From Nitrospirales bacterium (GTDB lineage Bacteria; Nitrospirota; Nitrospiria; Nitrospirales; UBA8639), in contig JAJDBP010000002.1 of assembly GCA_029261295.1 (NCBI GenBank), forward strand, positions 310,001-374,000: a stretch of 64,000 bases of DNA, given 5' to 3'. The translations under genes and the position numbers were made by a program. Shown one piece after another: positions 1 through 10,497 of the stretch (positions are counted from its first letter, which is position 1; each line of letters opens with the position of its first letter). The notes under the pieces are model-generated. The model did not search any database and was not told the origin of the DNA. It worked only from the letters and a program-made list of their open reading frames with translations.

Positions 1-1
1 C

Positions 2-1225
2 AAGCAGGGTGGGTATGAGGTTTGGAAGGAATGCCTGACGAAGTCTGATCCGCAGGGCATTATTGCGAAATTGAAGGAAGCTCATCTTCGAGGGCGTGGT
101 GGCGCGGGGTTTCCAACCGGTTTGAAGTGGGACAAAGTTCTCAATCATCGTATCGAAGAGCATTATTTTGTGTGCAACGCCGGTGAGCATGAACCAGGTA
201 CCTTTAAGGACCGCTATTTACTCCGACATCATCCCCATCAACTCTTAGAGGGGTGCCTGATTGCCGCATATACCGTAGGAGCCAAAAAAGCCTACATTTA
301 TCTCAATCACGAATTTTCTGAGGAGAAAGCTATCTTTGAGCGAGCTAAGGAAGAAGCGAAAGCTAAGGGTCTAGTGGGTGAAAATATTTTAGGGACAGGT
401 CTCAATTTAGATATTGAAGTATTTGATGGCTATGGAAGCTATGTTGCCGGCGAAGAAACGGCCATGTTGGAGTCCATGCAAGGGCGTCCAGCGCAACCCA
501 AACAAAAGCCGCCATTCTATCCGACCGAATTTGGGCTCTATGGCAAACCGACATTGGTGAATAATGTAGAGACATTATCGAATATTCCACAATTACTTCA
601 GAAAGGTCCCGAATGGTTTAGAGAAGTGGGAACCAGTACGACGCCGGGAACCATGTTGTTTTCTTTGAGTGGGGCCGTCAATCGGACGGGAGTGTATGAG
701 TTGCCGTTAGGAACAACCATCCGGCATTTGATTGAAGTGTGTGGGCAAGGCGTACCGCAGGGCCGTGGGGTGAAAGCCGTGTTCCCTGGTGGGCCCTCCT
801 TCTCCATGGTGGGTGCGGATCAGTTAGATCTGCCGATGGATTTTGATTCCTTAAAAAAGGCGGGAACCGGATTGGGGTCTGCGGGTGTGATTGTGGTGGA
901 TGATGCAACGTGTATGGTGGAACAAACTCTCAAGTTTTCACATTTCTTTGAGCGAGAGACCTGTGGCCAATGCCCTCCCTGCAAAATTGGCACGGAAGAA
1001 TTGGCAACGTTGGTTCGGAAAATTGAAGACGGACAGGGCGAAGAAAAAGATTTGGCAAAATTGTTGCAAATTTGTGGGTTTGTCAAAGGTACGGGATTTT
1101 GTACGTTGGTGACCGGTGCGGCGGTTCTCGTGCAAAATAGTTTGCGACTGTTCAGGCCTGAGTTTGAAGAGCATATCCGATTAGGACGGTGCCCACAAAA
1201 AACAGCAACGGTGGCAGCAGGATAA
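2..1225 (+). CDS. nuoF: NADH-quinone oxidoreductase subunit F (5' truncated by window edge)
   Basis: Open frame continues upstream of the first Met to the window edge; RGRGGAGFPTGLKW, GEETAMLESMQGRPAQPKQKPPFP-like and CGQCPPCKIGTEE Fe-S motif. Confidence 0.93.
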   Translation, partial: KQGGYEVWKECLTKSDPQGIIAKLKEAHLRGRGGAGFPTGLKWDKVLNHRIEEHYFVCNAGEHEPGTFKDRYLLRHHPHQLLEGCLIAAYTVGAKKAYIYLNHEFSEEKAIFERAKEEAKAKGLVGENILGTGLNLDIEVFDGYGSYVAGEETAMLESMQGRPAQPKQKPPFYPTEFGLYGKPTLVNNVETLSNIPQLLQKGPEWFREVGTSTTPGTMLFSLSGAVNRTGVYELPLGTTIRHLIEVCGQGVPQGRGVKAVFPGGPSFSMVGADQLDLPMDFDSLKKAGTGLGSAGVIVVDDATCMVEQTLKFSHFFERETCGQCPPCKIGTEELATLVRKIEDGQGEEKDLAKLLQICGFVKGTGFCTLVTGAAVLVQNSLRLFRPEFEEHIRLGRCPQKTATVAAG

Positions 1226-1237
1226 AGGACGAGAAGA

Positions 1238-1585
1238 ATGCCTCGTGTGACGTTTATTCATCCTGAAGGAAAAAGTGGAGAAGTGCCAGCCGATCTTTCT
1301 CTTTTAGAGGCGGCAGAGCAATTAGGCTTTCCTCTCAATCATGACTGTGGCGGCAATGCCTCGTGTACAACCTGTCGCGTGGATGTGGTGGCCGGGTTGG
1401 AAAACTTGTCTGACATAGATTTTGATGAGCAAGATTTATTGGATCGCGAAGCTCTAATCGAACCATATCGACGATTAGGCTGTCAGGCTCGAGTGACGGG
1501 GGATGTGATTGTTCAAGTCCCTGAAGAGAAATGGGATAAATCATCATTAGATGAATCTCAAGAAGTCGAATCCTCTCCGCAATAA
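1238..1585 (+). CDS. 2Fe-2S ferredoxin (adrenodoxin-like)
   Basis: CGGNASCTTCRV motif plus downstream Cys (LGCQARV). Confidence 0.88.
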   Translation: MPRVTFIHPEGKSGEVPADLSLLEAAEQLGFPLNHDCGGNASCTTCRVDVVAGLENLSDIDFDEQDLLDREALIEPYRRLGCQARVTGDVIVQVPEEKWDKSSLDESQEVESSPQ

Positions 1586-1660
1586 CACGCAATCTCATGC
1601 TCAGAGACGAGAGCGACGTCTCATGACCCCAATGAATCCATTCTGCTCCATCTAGTCTCA

Positions 1661-2083
1661 ATGCCTCCAATTTCTTCAATTACCCGAACGTATTTCTTTT
1701 GTGCCGCGCATCGGTTGCATACCGATCAATTATCAGAGGATGTCAATCAGAAAATATTTGGCAAATGCAATAACCTGAACGGCCACGGCCATAATTATAC
1801 GATTCAAGTTACTGTTCAAGGAGAACTGGATACAACAACCGGATTGATTACGGATGTGAATCAACTTGATCAAGTAGTGCAAGAAGACATCGTTGCTCGA
1901 TTCGATCACCAACATTTAAATTTCGATCCGGCATTCGACAATCTCACCACAACAGGGGAAAATTTGGCCCGTGTCATCTGGGGTCTATTGGTGAATCGAA
2001 TTCCATCAGGTCAATTGGAAAAAATTGGAGTCGTCGAAACACGGGATAACTTTTTTGAATATGTTGGTGACCCGAAGCAATAG
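1661..2083 (+). CDS. 6-pyruvoyl-tetrahydropterin synthase family protein
   Basis: FGKCNNLNGHGHNY and DHQHLN motifs. Confidence 0.9.
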   Translation: MPPISSITRTYFFCAAHRLHTDQLSEDVNQKIFGKCNNLNGHGHNYTIQVTVQGELDTTTGLITDVNQLDQVVQEDIVARFDHQHLNFDPAFDNLTTTGENLARVIWGLLVNRIPSGQLEKIGVVETRDNFFEYVGDPKQ

Positions 2084-2128
2084 ATAGGGCAGAGGGTCGT
2101 TTTCACGAAGCCGAAATTAGGGAGCCGT

Positions 2129-2797
2129 ATGAAACAAAAAGCCATAAAGTCTAAAGTCGCATCGAAGTCGCGAAATATTAGAAAGATCGCGGACTCAGTT
2201 AAAATCGAGATTGAGCCACCGGCTCAGATCAAAGATATTGAGCCCACCGTTCGGAAATTGCTGAGCCAGCTTGGGGAAAACCCTGATCGGAACGGGTTAC
2301 AAGAGACCCCCAAGCGCGTGGCGAAGGCCTTAACCTATCTCACTCAGGGCTATCATCAAGATATTGATACATTGCTCAACGGAGCCCTCTTCCCCATTCA
2401 ATATGACGAAATGGTCATCGTCAAAGACATTGATTTTTACAGCTTGTGCGAACATCATTTATTGCCGTTTTTTGGTAAATGTCATGTGGGTTATATCCCT
2501 CGAAAGCATGTGGTTGGGTTGAGTAAAATCCCTCGTATTGTAGATATGTTCAGCCGACGCTTGCAGGTGCAGGAACGGTTAACCGTTCAGATTGCCCATA
2601 CCATTCAAGAAAAACTCAATCCACATGGTGTTGCGGTCGTCATGGAGGCACGGCATCTGTGTATGAGCATGCGAGGGGTCGAAAAGCAAAACACGGTCGC
2701 AGTGACAAGTGAAATGTTAGGGGTGTTCAGAAAACAACAGGGCACTCGAGACGAATTTCTCAAATTGATCCGTCAGCGTGGTGGAGATGGAGATTAA
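2129..2797 (+). CDS. folE: GTP cyclohydrolase I
   Basis: [20 protein letters not shown] and [12 protein letters not shown] motifs. Confidence 0.96.
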   Translation: MKQKAIKSKVASKSRNIRKIADSVKIEIEPPAQIKDIEPTVRKLLSQLGENPDRNGLQETPKRVAKALTYLTQGYHQDIDTLLNGALFPIQYDEMVIVKDIDFYSLCEHHLLPFFGKCHVGYIPRKHVVGLSKIPRIVDMFSRRLQVQERLTVQIAHTIQEKLNPHGVAVVMEARHLCMSMRGVEKQNTVAVTSEMLGVFRKQQGTRDEFLKLIRQRGGDGD

Positions 2798-3066
2798 GGC
2801 TCCTCTCTTCTCCTCTTCTTGTTCTCATCTCGGGCTTAGCTCACTTCTTGACCATTTTCAAAGAATTAGCTTTAATAGGGCTTCTTTTATAATTGTAGTT
2901 TTCTTTCCTTTCCCACGGACGGGCCAGGAGCGCAGGATGCGCCGGTATCATGGCTCATGTCGTCTCTTCGTTAAATGAGCAGTGCAAGTGGTGGGTAGGG
3001 CGATATGCCCATCAACAAACGCCTAATTAATCTCTTCCTTCTTGTTGCCTTGATTGTCCTGTCTCA

Positions 3067-3873
3067 TTATAAAAGGCATTTTTCCAGAAAAGAATGTACG
3101 GCCTGATTGAAGGCGGCGGGTTGCTCAAAATTTGAGAGATGCCCTGCTTGAGGAATAGTCACGAATGTTGACCGAGGAATGCGCTGGGCCATGTATTGTG
3201 ATTCTGCAACGGGAGTCGCTTGATCCTCTTCACCAACAATAACCAAGGTTGGACAAGTAATGGTGGAAAGAAGATCAGTCGAATCCGGTCTTGAGGCCAT
3301 CGCCACCAAATCAACCACAATCCCCGCTGTTGGGGTTTCAAGAATCATCTGCCGAACCTGTTCCACCTGTTCAGGGTGGTGTTCAATAGTTGAAGGGGCC
3401 AGAAGTTTAGGCAGCATCATGTCGGCAATGGCTGATGCCCCATCTTTGAACGCCACTTCTGCCATCGCTTGTCGTCCAACTTTTCCTTCCTCTGTATCTG
3501 CTTGAGCCCTCGTATCGGCAAAGACCATCGCTTTCACACGATCTGAATAATGTCGATAGATTGAAAAGAGCGTATATCCACCCATCGACAAGCCCACAAA
3601 CATGGCTTGAGGAATCTCGAGATGATCAAGGAGTCGAATGACATTCTTGGCATAACCATCCAGCGAATCATTCCAGGGGACAAGGTCGGATTCTCCATGT
3701 CCCCCAAGGTCAATGGTGATGACTCGATAGGTGTTTTTTAGAGCCTCGACTTGCGGTTGCCACATGGTTTTGGATAGTGGAAAAGCATGAATAAAGACGA
3801 GAGCCGTGCCCTTCCCTTGGTCGGTATAGCCAACTGTCATTCCATCAATAATGGTCTGCATCATTTCCTCCAT
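3067..3873 (-). CDS. alpha/beta hydrolase
   Basis: VFIHAFPLS, GLSMGG nucleophile elbow, C-terminal GHLSNFEQP. Confidence 0.85.
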   Translation of the reverse strand: MEEMMQTIIDGMTVGYTDQGKGTALVFIHAFPLSKTMWQPQVEALKNTYRVITIDLGGHGESDLVPWNDSLDGYAKNVIRLLDHLEIPQAMFVGLSMGGYTLFSIYRHYSDRVKAMVFADTRAQADTEEGKVGRQAMAEVAFKDGASAIADMMLPKLLAPSTIEHHPEQVEQVRQMILETPTAGIVVDLVAMASRPDSTDLLSTITCPTLVIVGEEDQATPVAESQYMAQRIPRSTFVTIPQAGHLSNFEQPAAFNQAVHSFLEKCLL

Positions 3874-4051
3874 TCTCGTCTAGAGTAGACACACCGATTC
3901 TTCTTAAGAGATGTCATCAAGACGCAATATCTTGGTTCCATTTGCGGGAGTATGGCCGGTGGTTATAGCATATGGGGGTTGAAGAGTTAATCAGGAAAGC
4001 CATGCCCACACCTACGTAATGTTTTTAACATTCAACTAAGGTCCTTCAAAA

Positions 4052-4089
4052 CTCCCTCGCCCTTTCAGGGAGAGGGTTGGGGTGAGGGT
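4052..4089 (+). repeat. 38-bp dispersed palindromic repeat, copy 1
   Basis: ctccctcgccctttcagggagagggttggggtgagggt; 35/38 match to reverse complement of 56544-56581. Confidence 0.8.
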
Positions 4090-4138
4090 AAAGGCACATC
4101 GAATAATCAGAGCTACGATAAAGTTGTATCAGATATCT

Positions 4139-5482
4139 ATGGAACTATTTGAATCACAGTCCCAAGAAGATCTCTTCCCCGTTCAGGAGCCGTCCGATCA
4201 CCAACAAGCTCCCTTAGCAGATCGAATGCGCCCACAGAATTTCGGGGAGTTTGTCGGGCAAGCAGAAGTACTGGCTGAAGATCAGACGCTACGCATGGCC
4301 ATAGAACAAGGTCGTGTCCCCTCCCTGATTCTGTGGGGACCCCCAGGAACGGGAAAGACCACCTTAGCCAATCTTATTGCGAAGAAAACGGAAGCGACCT
4401 TCGTGCCTTTTTCTGCGGTGCTCAGTGGGGTGCCAGAGTTGCGTGGGCTATTAAAGACAGCGGAACAGCGTCGAAAAGTCTCAGGGCAACGCACGCTGCT
4501 TTTTGTAGATGAAATCCATCGGTTTAACAAAGCCCAACAGGATGCGTTTCTGCCCTATGTGGAACGGGGAGATATCACTCTCATTGGAGCCACCACTCAG
4601 AACCCATCTTTCGAAGTCATTGCCCCGTTGTTGTCGCGGGCCATGGTGGTGGTGCTTAAGTCCTTAAGCGATGAGGCCCTAGGGCATATCTTGGATCGTG
4701 CTCTTTCAGATACTAAACGGGGGCTGGGATCTTCACGCGTCACGCTGACTTCTGAGGCCAAACATTTGCTGATTGGGTACGGCAACGGCGATGCGCGTTC
4801 GATGTTAACGGGTCTAGAATTTGTGGTCACTCAATATGCAAAAACTGAGAAGCCGACTACTATCGACAAACCTCAGGTCGAACAGGCTCTCAAGCAAAAG
4901 GCTTTACGATACGATCGGGATGGAGAAGAACATTACAATCTCATTTCCGCGTTTATTAAAAGTATGCGGGATTCCGATCCCGATGGGGCTCTTTATTGGC
5001 TGGCACGAATGCTGGAAGGCGGAGAAGATCCGAAGTTTATCGCCCGGCGCATGATGATTTTTGCTTCGGAAGATGTTGGGATGGCTGATTCGCAAGCGCT
5101 GGTGATCGCCTCGGCGGTCTTTCATGCAGTGGAAGTCATAGGGTTGCCTGAAGTGCAAATTAATCTGGCCCATGGGGTCAACTATTTAGCCACTGCTCCT
5201 AAAAGTAATGCCTCCTATGCCGGAATTTTAGCTGCGAGAAAAGATGCCAAAGAAAAAGGCAACTTGCCGGTTCCGCTGCATTTGCGCAATGCCGTAACGT
5301 CGTTGATGAAGGATCTAGACTATGGAAAAAACTATCGCTATGCCCATGATGATCCAGCAGGAGCCGAAGCCCAAACTCATCTTCCTAAAGAATTAGAAGG
5401 TCGCAGGTATTATCGAGCCAAAGATCCTTCTTCTATTGAGGATGAAGAAGTTCCTCCGCTTCCTGATAATCATTTGATTTAA
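4139..5482 (+). CDS. rarA: replication-associated recombination protein A (AAA+ ATPase)
   Basis: LADRMRPQNFGEFVGQ, GPPGTGKTTLA, C-terminal MgsA domain; ATG at 4139 preferred because the upstream frame lies in a dispersed repeat. Confidence 0.92.
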   Translation: MELFESQSQEDLFPVQEPSDHQQAPLADRMRPQNFGEFVGQAEVLAEDQTLRMAIEQGRVPSLILWGPPGTGKTTLANLIAKKTEATFVPFSAVLSGVPELRGLLKTAEQRRKVSGQRTLLFVDEIHRFNKAQQDAFLPYVERGDITLIGATTQNPSFEVIAPLLSRAMVVVLKSLSDEALGHILDRALSDTKRGLGSSRVTLTSEAKHLLIGYGNGDARSMLTGLEFVVTQYAKTEKPTTIDKPQVEQALKQKALRYDRDGEEHYNLISAFIKSMRDSDPDGALYWLARMLEGGEDPKFIARRMMIFASEDVGMADSQALVIASAVFHAVEVIGLPEVQINLAHGVNYLATAPKSNASYAGILAARKDAKEKGNLPVPLHLRNAVTSLMKDLDYGKNYRYAHDDPAGAEAQTHLPKELEGRRYYRAKDPSSIEDEEVPPLPDNHLI

Positions 5483-5492
5483 AATTAAAAAG

Positions 5493-5690
5493 CCGGGGTT
5501 CATCCCGGCGGCCGATCTACTTTTCTTTCGGGAAAAGTAGACAAAACCATTGACGCCCCGTTCTGCCTCATTTGAAGGGACGGACCAAGTATACGGAGGG
5601 CGGCCTAACTCGCTGTGCTCAAGCAAAGCCCGCCGAATACAAGGTGCGTCCGTCCCTAGGGCCGAACGGTAGGCGTCGGTCCGGAGCAAA
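5493..5690. repeat. dispersed structured repeat, copy 1
   Basis: Similar to 51641-51833; hairpins CCGGGGTTCATCCCGG and CTACTTTTC-TTTC-GGGAAAAGTAG, and long-range GGGACGGAC/GTCCGTCCC. Confidence 0.75.
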
Positions 5691-5842
5691 GGCGCTTAGC
5701 AGACAACAATGATTGGGAGTTTATTTGGAAGAACCAATTCAAAAAAGGCTAGTGAGGCTTTTCATGAGAAGTGAGAAGAAGGCGGGGCGAGTGCTTAAAT
5801 ACAGACCGCAAGGGCGGCCTAAAACCAATATATAAAGGGCAG

Positions 5843-6643
5843 TTATTGGTTAGGTTTAGATAGTTTGGTTAAACATGCTGAAATAAATAGTTGTCCAAAT
5901 GGCGTAATATCAGCTCTCGCTTTTTCATAGGTCAATTTATGCTCCGGCATTTGCTCTGCAACTTGCTTCCACATTTTTTCTTGTTCGGTCCATATTGGAT
6001 TGTAGTGTTGTTCTGGAGGGACGCAGAATATATCTCTTCTGATTTTGATAATTCCTAGAGAATCTAAATTACTTAAATAAGATGCTATATTTTGTCTATA
6101 AGTTAAGCCATTAGTAACAGACGAGTGAACTACATAATCTGCTAATGTAACCCATTCGTTTTTTTCCTGTTTAAGTAACCTAATTTCTATAAAAGGTATG
6201 GCAGGTGTTTGCTGCAATATTTTTAGAAAACCAGCTTCGTCAGGGCTTAGAGAGGAAATTAAGTTTACAAAGCTTGGATGTGCTTGATTCGCTGCTTTGT
6301 GTGAAGATGCTTTGGCTAATAAGTTTACATACATGTCGCTGAGTTCTTCATTACTGACATGAGTTAATTTCTCAAGAATCGGTACTCCAACCTCAGGCGG
6401 GACTTCTACAACATCCTCTAATTCAATATTTTCTGTCTGTAGGCGATATTTCTCTAGGTTATTTTCAAGAAATATCTTCGATCTTTCATTGAGTATATGG
6501 ATAGGTAATAAAATTGTATTTCCTAGTCCTATAATTCCACCTACTGCCTTACCTATTTGAGATACTCCGGGCTTAGCCAAGTCTCCGTATATTTCCTTTA
6601 GCAGGTCTGGAAATTTTGATAGTCCTTCTACTATTTCTTTCAT
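5843..6643 (-). CDS. DUF4393 / Abi-alpha-like protein
   Basis: Family-like pattern GVPILEKLTHVSNEELSDMYVNLLAKASSH...AHPSFVNLISSLSPDEA; AT-rich relative to neighbours. Confidence 0.7.
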   Translation of the reverse strand: MKEIVEGLSKFPDLLKEIYGDLAKPGVSQIGKAVGGIIGLGNTILLPIHILNERSKIFLENNLEKYRLQTENIELEDVVEVPPEVGVPILEKLTHVSNEELSDMYVNLLAKASSHKAANQAHPSFVNLISSLSPDEAGFLKILQQTPAIPFIEIRLLKQEKNEWVTLADYVVHSSVTNGLTYRQNIASYLSNLDSLGIIKIRRDIFCVPPEQHYNPIWTEQEKMWKQVAEQMPEHKLTYEKARADITPFGQLFISACLTKLSKPNQ

Positions 6644-6823
6644 TTAACGTCCTACATACTCAAAATCTAGCTAGAAAATGGAGCAATAGTTTAAAACTCA
6701 AACACAATACTTATAGGAATTCTTAAAAATTGTCTATTTGTTAATGAATATTTCTGAAAAAATAGAAAAATTGGGCTGTTTCGATTAGTAGGTCTTTTTT
6801 CAAAAGAACCAGAGAAGTAAAAA

Positions 6824-8692
6824 CTACGAGATTTGGGATTGTTGCTTTTCTAGTTGGGCGGTGAGGTCGCCCCATTTGTGGGTGAGACGGTCGAGGTCGC
6901 GAGTCCATTTTTCGCGTTCTTGATGGAGGGTGTTCCAGCGGGAATAGTCTTGATAGGTCTCTGGGGCGGCGAGTTCGACATCTCGCGCTTTGATTTGCTC
7001 TTCAAGTTCCGCAATCTCTTTTTCGACGTTGCTGACTTGTTTTTCTAAGCGGGCGATACTTTTGGAGAGGTCTCGTCGAGATGGTGCGGCAGGAGCAGCG
7101 ACGGATGATGTAGTCGTGGTGGTTCCATTGGTGACGTGTTCGGTCGTGGGTTTGTCTTTTTCGGGTTTCTGCTTTTTCTTCGATTTTTTCTTCTCGACTT
7201 TGGCTTCCGGCGGAATTTGATCTTCTAATTCTTTGGCTCGTTTCCAGCAGTAGTATTCATAGTCGCCAATGTAATCCCGGGCTTTCCCTTCATCTATTTC
7301 TACCACACGTGTGGAGACTCGCATGAGAAACGTGGGGTCATGGGAGATGAAGACGATGGTGCCAGGGAATAGGAGAAGGGCATCAGTCAACATGTCGACC
7401 GATGAGGGATCTAAATGATTCGTGGGCTCATCTAAGAGCAAGGTGTTGGCTGGTTCGACGAGCATACGGGCAAGGGCTACGCGATTACGTTCGCCTCCGC
7501 TTAAGGCCTTGATGGGTTTGTGTTGATCGTCTCCAGTAAAGAGAAAGGCACCGGCCAACCCTCGTAGAAAATTCCGTTCAGCCATAGGGGCGGCGTCTTC
7601 GAGGGAGTCTAGGATGCTGTGCTCCGGATGCAGAATTTCGGCTTGGTGTTGCGCGAAATAATGGATGGTGACGCCATGTCCGACAGTTCGTTTGCCTTCT
7701 TCAAATTCTAGAATGCCTGCCAACATTTTCAGGAGGGTTGATTTCCCCGCGCCATTTTCCCCAACAAAGGCGATTCGCTGGCCTCGCTCAATTGCAAAGT
7801 CTAGTCCCTCGTAGACGATTTTCTCGCCATATCGTTTGTGGATGTTTTGCATCTCCAGGACTTCTCTTCCACTCGTAGGAGGCTCGGGGAATTTAAATCT
7901 GAGTCGTTTGGTGTCTCGCTGTAATTCAATGCGTTTAACTTTTTCCAAGGCCTTGATGCGCGATTGGACTTGGGTGGCTTTATTGGCTTGATATCGGAAT
8001 CGATCCACAAAAGATTGGACGCGATTAATTTCTTTGGATTGCCGATTAGCGGCGGCTTCTTCTTGTGCATCGCGTTCGGTTTTGAGCTTTTGGAAGCGCG
8101 TGTAGTTGCCCCGATATTCTTGCAGCGTGTGATTACGGACTTCCCAGATATGGGTGACCATTTTGTCGAGAAATTCAATGTCATGGCTGATGATCAGCAG
8201 TGTGAAGGGTGAATTAATGAGAAAATTTTCCAGCCATCGTTGCGTGGGTTTATCAAGATGATTGGTAGGCTCGTCCAACATCAGCACATCCGGGGCCGAT
8301 AGTAAGAGGTAGGCGAGTGCCACCCTCATGCGATAGCCGCCAGAGAGGGCCTGAATCTTTCGGTCCCAATCCCCTTCTTGGAACCCGAGTCCTGCCAGAA
8401 TGCGCTTGGCTTCATATTCGGGGAATTCATCACGATGGGTGGCATCCAAGATGGTATTGCCTGGCAGCGTTTCCAATTCTTGTGGCAGATAGCCTATTCG
8501 GAGATGTGGCCGTTTTCGGATTCGGCCACTTTCGATATCATTCTCATCAAGAATCATACGTAAGAGCGAAGTTTTTCCCGATCCATTTGGTCCAACCAGA
8601 CCCACACGGGTATTGGGTTTCAGATGGGCCGACGCTTCTAAAAACAGCGGTTTGGTTGGGAAGGTTTTAGTGAGGCGTTCTACGTGTAACAT
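6824..8692 (-). CDS. ABC-F family ATPase
   Basis: Two ABC domains (GPNGSGKTS, GENGAGKST; two LSGG signatures) and C-terminal coiled coil. Confidence 0.93.
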   Translation of the reverse strand: MLHVERLTKTFPTKPLFLEASAHLKPNTRVGLVGPNGSGKTSLLRMILDENDIESGRIRKRPHLRIGYLPQELETLPGNTILDATHRDEFPEYEAKRILAGLGFQEGDWDRKIQALSGGYRMRVALAYLLLSAPDVLMLDEPTNHLDKPTQRWLENFLINSPFTLLIISHDIEFLDKMVTHIWEVRNHTLQEYRGNYTRFQKLKTERDAQEEAAANRQSKEINRVQSFVDRFRYQANKATQVQSRIKALEKVKRIELQRDTKRLRFKFPEPPTSGREVLEMQNIHKRYGEKIVYEGLDFAIERGQRIAFVGENGAGKSTLLKMLAGILEFEEGKRTVGHGVTIHYFAQHQAEILHPEHSILDSLEDAAPMAERNFLRGLAGAFLFTGDDQHKPIKALSGGERNRVALARMLVEPANTLLLDEPTNHLDPSSVDMLTDALLLFPGTIVFISHDPTFLMRVSTRVVEIDEGKARDYIGDYEYYCWKRAKELEDQIPPEAKVEKKKSKKKQKPEKDKPTTEHVTNGTTTTTSSVAAPAAPSRRDLSKSIARLEKQVSNVEKEIAELEEQIKARDVELAAPETYQDYSRWNTLHQEREKWTRDLDRLTHKWGDLTAQLEKQQSQIS

Positions 8693-8792
8693 CGTGATCC
8701 CATAAAAAAATCATCCGGCCAGTCGGTCGGATACACTGACTCTCTCCTGTCAGGGATGAATGCCAGAGAAGATAGTAATAATAACGGAAGGT

Positions 8793-8868
8793 TGGTGGAG
8801 CTGGCCGGGATCGAACCGGCGACCTCGTGAATGCCATTCACGCGCGCTCCCAACTGCGCTACAGCCCC
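8793..8868 (-). tRNA. tRNA-Ala (GGC)
   Basis: Cloverleaf GGGGCTGTAGCGCAGTTGGGAGCGCGCGTGAATGGCATTCACGAGGTCGCCGGTTCGATCCCGGCCAGCTCCACCA with encoded CCA. Confidence 0.95.
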
Positions 8869-8944
8869 ACACCGAAAAAGATGCTATCACGGGTTTTGAA
8901 TGCGGTCAAGAAAGCTCCAGTGGAGTGTGCAGTGCAATTCTTCG

Positions 8945-8973
8945 TTGACAATTTGTGAAACGGGACCTACCAT
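8945..8973 (+). promoter_or_regulatory. sigma70-type promoter upstream of purA
   Basis: TTGACA-N17-TACCAT, 70 bp upstream of ATG. Confidence 0.5.
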
Positions 8974-9042
8974 GTCAAGTTGCGCTCTGGCCTTGTCAGA
9001 GCTTTTTTTTGCCCAGATTATCGTAAGGGAGTGGAGGAAACG

Positions 9043-10353
9043 ATGTCAGCGCTTATTGTTGTGGGGTCCCAGTGGGGTGATGAGGGAAAAGGGAAGATTG
9101 TCGATCTTCTCGCAAAAGATGCCGATGTCATCGTCCGCTTTCAGGGAGGCTCGAACGCTGGGCATACGGTCATCACTGACAAAGGGACCTTTATTTTTCA
9201 CCTCATTCCTTCGGGCGTTCTCTATCCTAGAAAGCTGTGTGTTCTTGGCAATGGCGTAGCGATCGATCCTGGTGGGTTAATTGGTGAGTTAGATGGGTTA
9301 AAGAAGAATGGCATTGCTGTTGGTAAACGATTTCTCATTTGCCAACGCGCGCATGTCATCATGCCCTACCATAAAGCCATTGATAAGGCGGCTGAAGAAG
9401 CCAAAGGGGCTCGGCGTATTGGTACCACCGGTCGAGGTATTGGTCCCGCTTATGTCGACAAGATGGCTCGTGTGGGTATTCGGATGGGGGATTTGCTCAA
9501 CGCAGATATCTTAAAGAAAAAAATCAAAGAAAACTTAGTGGAGATTAATGCTTTCTTGCAGCGCATCTATCACGCCAAGGGATTTACCGTGCAAGCGATC
9601 TTTAAGGAATACCAAGCCTATGGGGAACGATTGCGGCCTCATATTGCTGATGTCCCATTGGTTTTAGACCGGGCTTTTGCCAATGGGCAAAAGGTTTTAT
9701 TTGAAGGAGCACAAGGAACACATTTAGATGTTGATTTTGGAACCTATCCATTTGTGACGTCATCGAGCTCTTGCTCCGGGGGTGCCTGCACGGGAAGTGG
9801 CGTGGGGCCCACCAACATTTCAGCTGTATTAGGAGTGACAAAAGCCTATACCACTCGCGTGGGTGGCGGACCATTCCCTTCGGAATTGGATGATGCCATG
9901 GGGGCGCAACTCATGAAACGCGGTCATGAATATGGAGCTACCACCGGACGGGCGCGACGCTGCGGATGGTTAGATGCGGTATTGTTGCGGTATGCCGTTC
10001 GAGTCAATGGCTTGACCTCTCTCGCCATGACGAAGTTGGATGTGTTGGACGGCTGTGAAGAGCTCAAGATTTGTACGGGCTATCGATATCAGGGGAAATT
10101 GTATCGGGAGATGCCGGCTGATTTAGAGGTGTTGGAGAATTGTCAGCCTGTGTATGAACGTTGGCCAGGTTGGACGACTGATACCACTGGAGTCACCTCC
10201 TATAAAGGCTTGCCAGTTGCCGCAAAAAAATATTTAGCTCGTGTCAAAGAACTGGTGTCTTGTCCCATTGATATGGTTTCCACCGGCTCTAAACGTGAGG
10301 AAACTATTGTCATCCGCAACCCGCTTACTCATTCAAAAAAACGTCGAAAGTAA
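9043..10353 (+). CDS. purA: adenylosuccinate synthetase
   Basis: VVGSQWGDEGKGKIVDLLAKDADVIVRFQGGSNAGHT; GTTGRGIGPAY. Confidence 0.97.
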   Translation: MSALIVVGSQWGDEGKGKIVDLLAKDADVIVRFQGGSNAGHTVITDKGTFIFHLIPSGVLYPRKLCVLGNGVAIDPGGLIGELDGLKKNGIAVGKRFLICQRAHVIMPYHKAIDKAAEEAKGARRIGTTGRGIGPAYVDKMARVGIRMGDLLNADILKKKIKENLVEINAFLQRIYHAKGFTVQAIFKEYQAYGERLRPHIADVPLVLDRAFANGQKVLFEGAQGTHLDVDFGTYPFVTSSSSCSGGACTGSGVGPTNISAVLGVTKAYTTRVGGGPFPSELDDAMGAQLMKRGHEYGATTGRARRCGWLDAVLLRYAVRVNGLTSLAMTKLDVLDGCEELKICTGYRYQGKLYREMPADLEVLENCQPVYERWPGWTTDTTGVTSYKGLPVAAKKYLARVKELVSCPIDMVSTGSKREETIVIRNPLTHSKKRRK

Positions 10354-10382
10354 ATTCTTTTCAAGACACTTTCAATGGTTGT

Positions 10383-10411
10383 TTGACAACGACAAAGGCC
10401 ATTGCTAGCAT
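10383..10411 (+). promoter_or_regulatory. tRNA-Lys promoter
   Basis: TTGACA-N17-TAGCAT directly upstream of the tRNA. Confidence 0.6.
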
Positions 10412-10421
10412 CGCCTTCGGT

Positions 10422-10497
10422 GAGCCGCTAGCTCAGTTGGTAGAGCATCGCCCTTTTAAGGCGAGGGTCGTGCGTTCGAGCCGCACGCGGCTCACCA
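10422..10497 (+). tRNA. tRNA-Lys (TTT)
   Basis: Cloverleaf GAGCCGCTAGCTCAGTTGGTAGAGCATCGCCCTTTTAAGGCGAGGGTCGTGCGTTCGAGCCGCACGCGGCTCACCA. Confidence 0.96.

Noticed and set aside
5393-5689. 98-aa minus-strand ORF
   Set aside because: Lies over the structured dispersed repeat and the rarA 3' end; best explained by repeat DNA.
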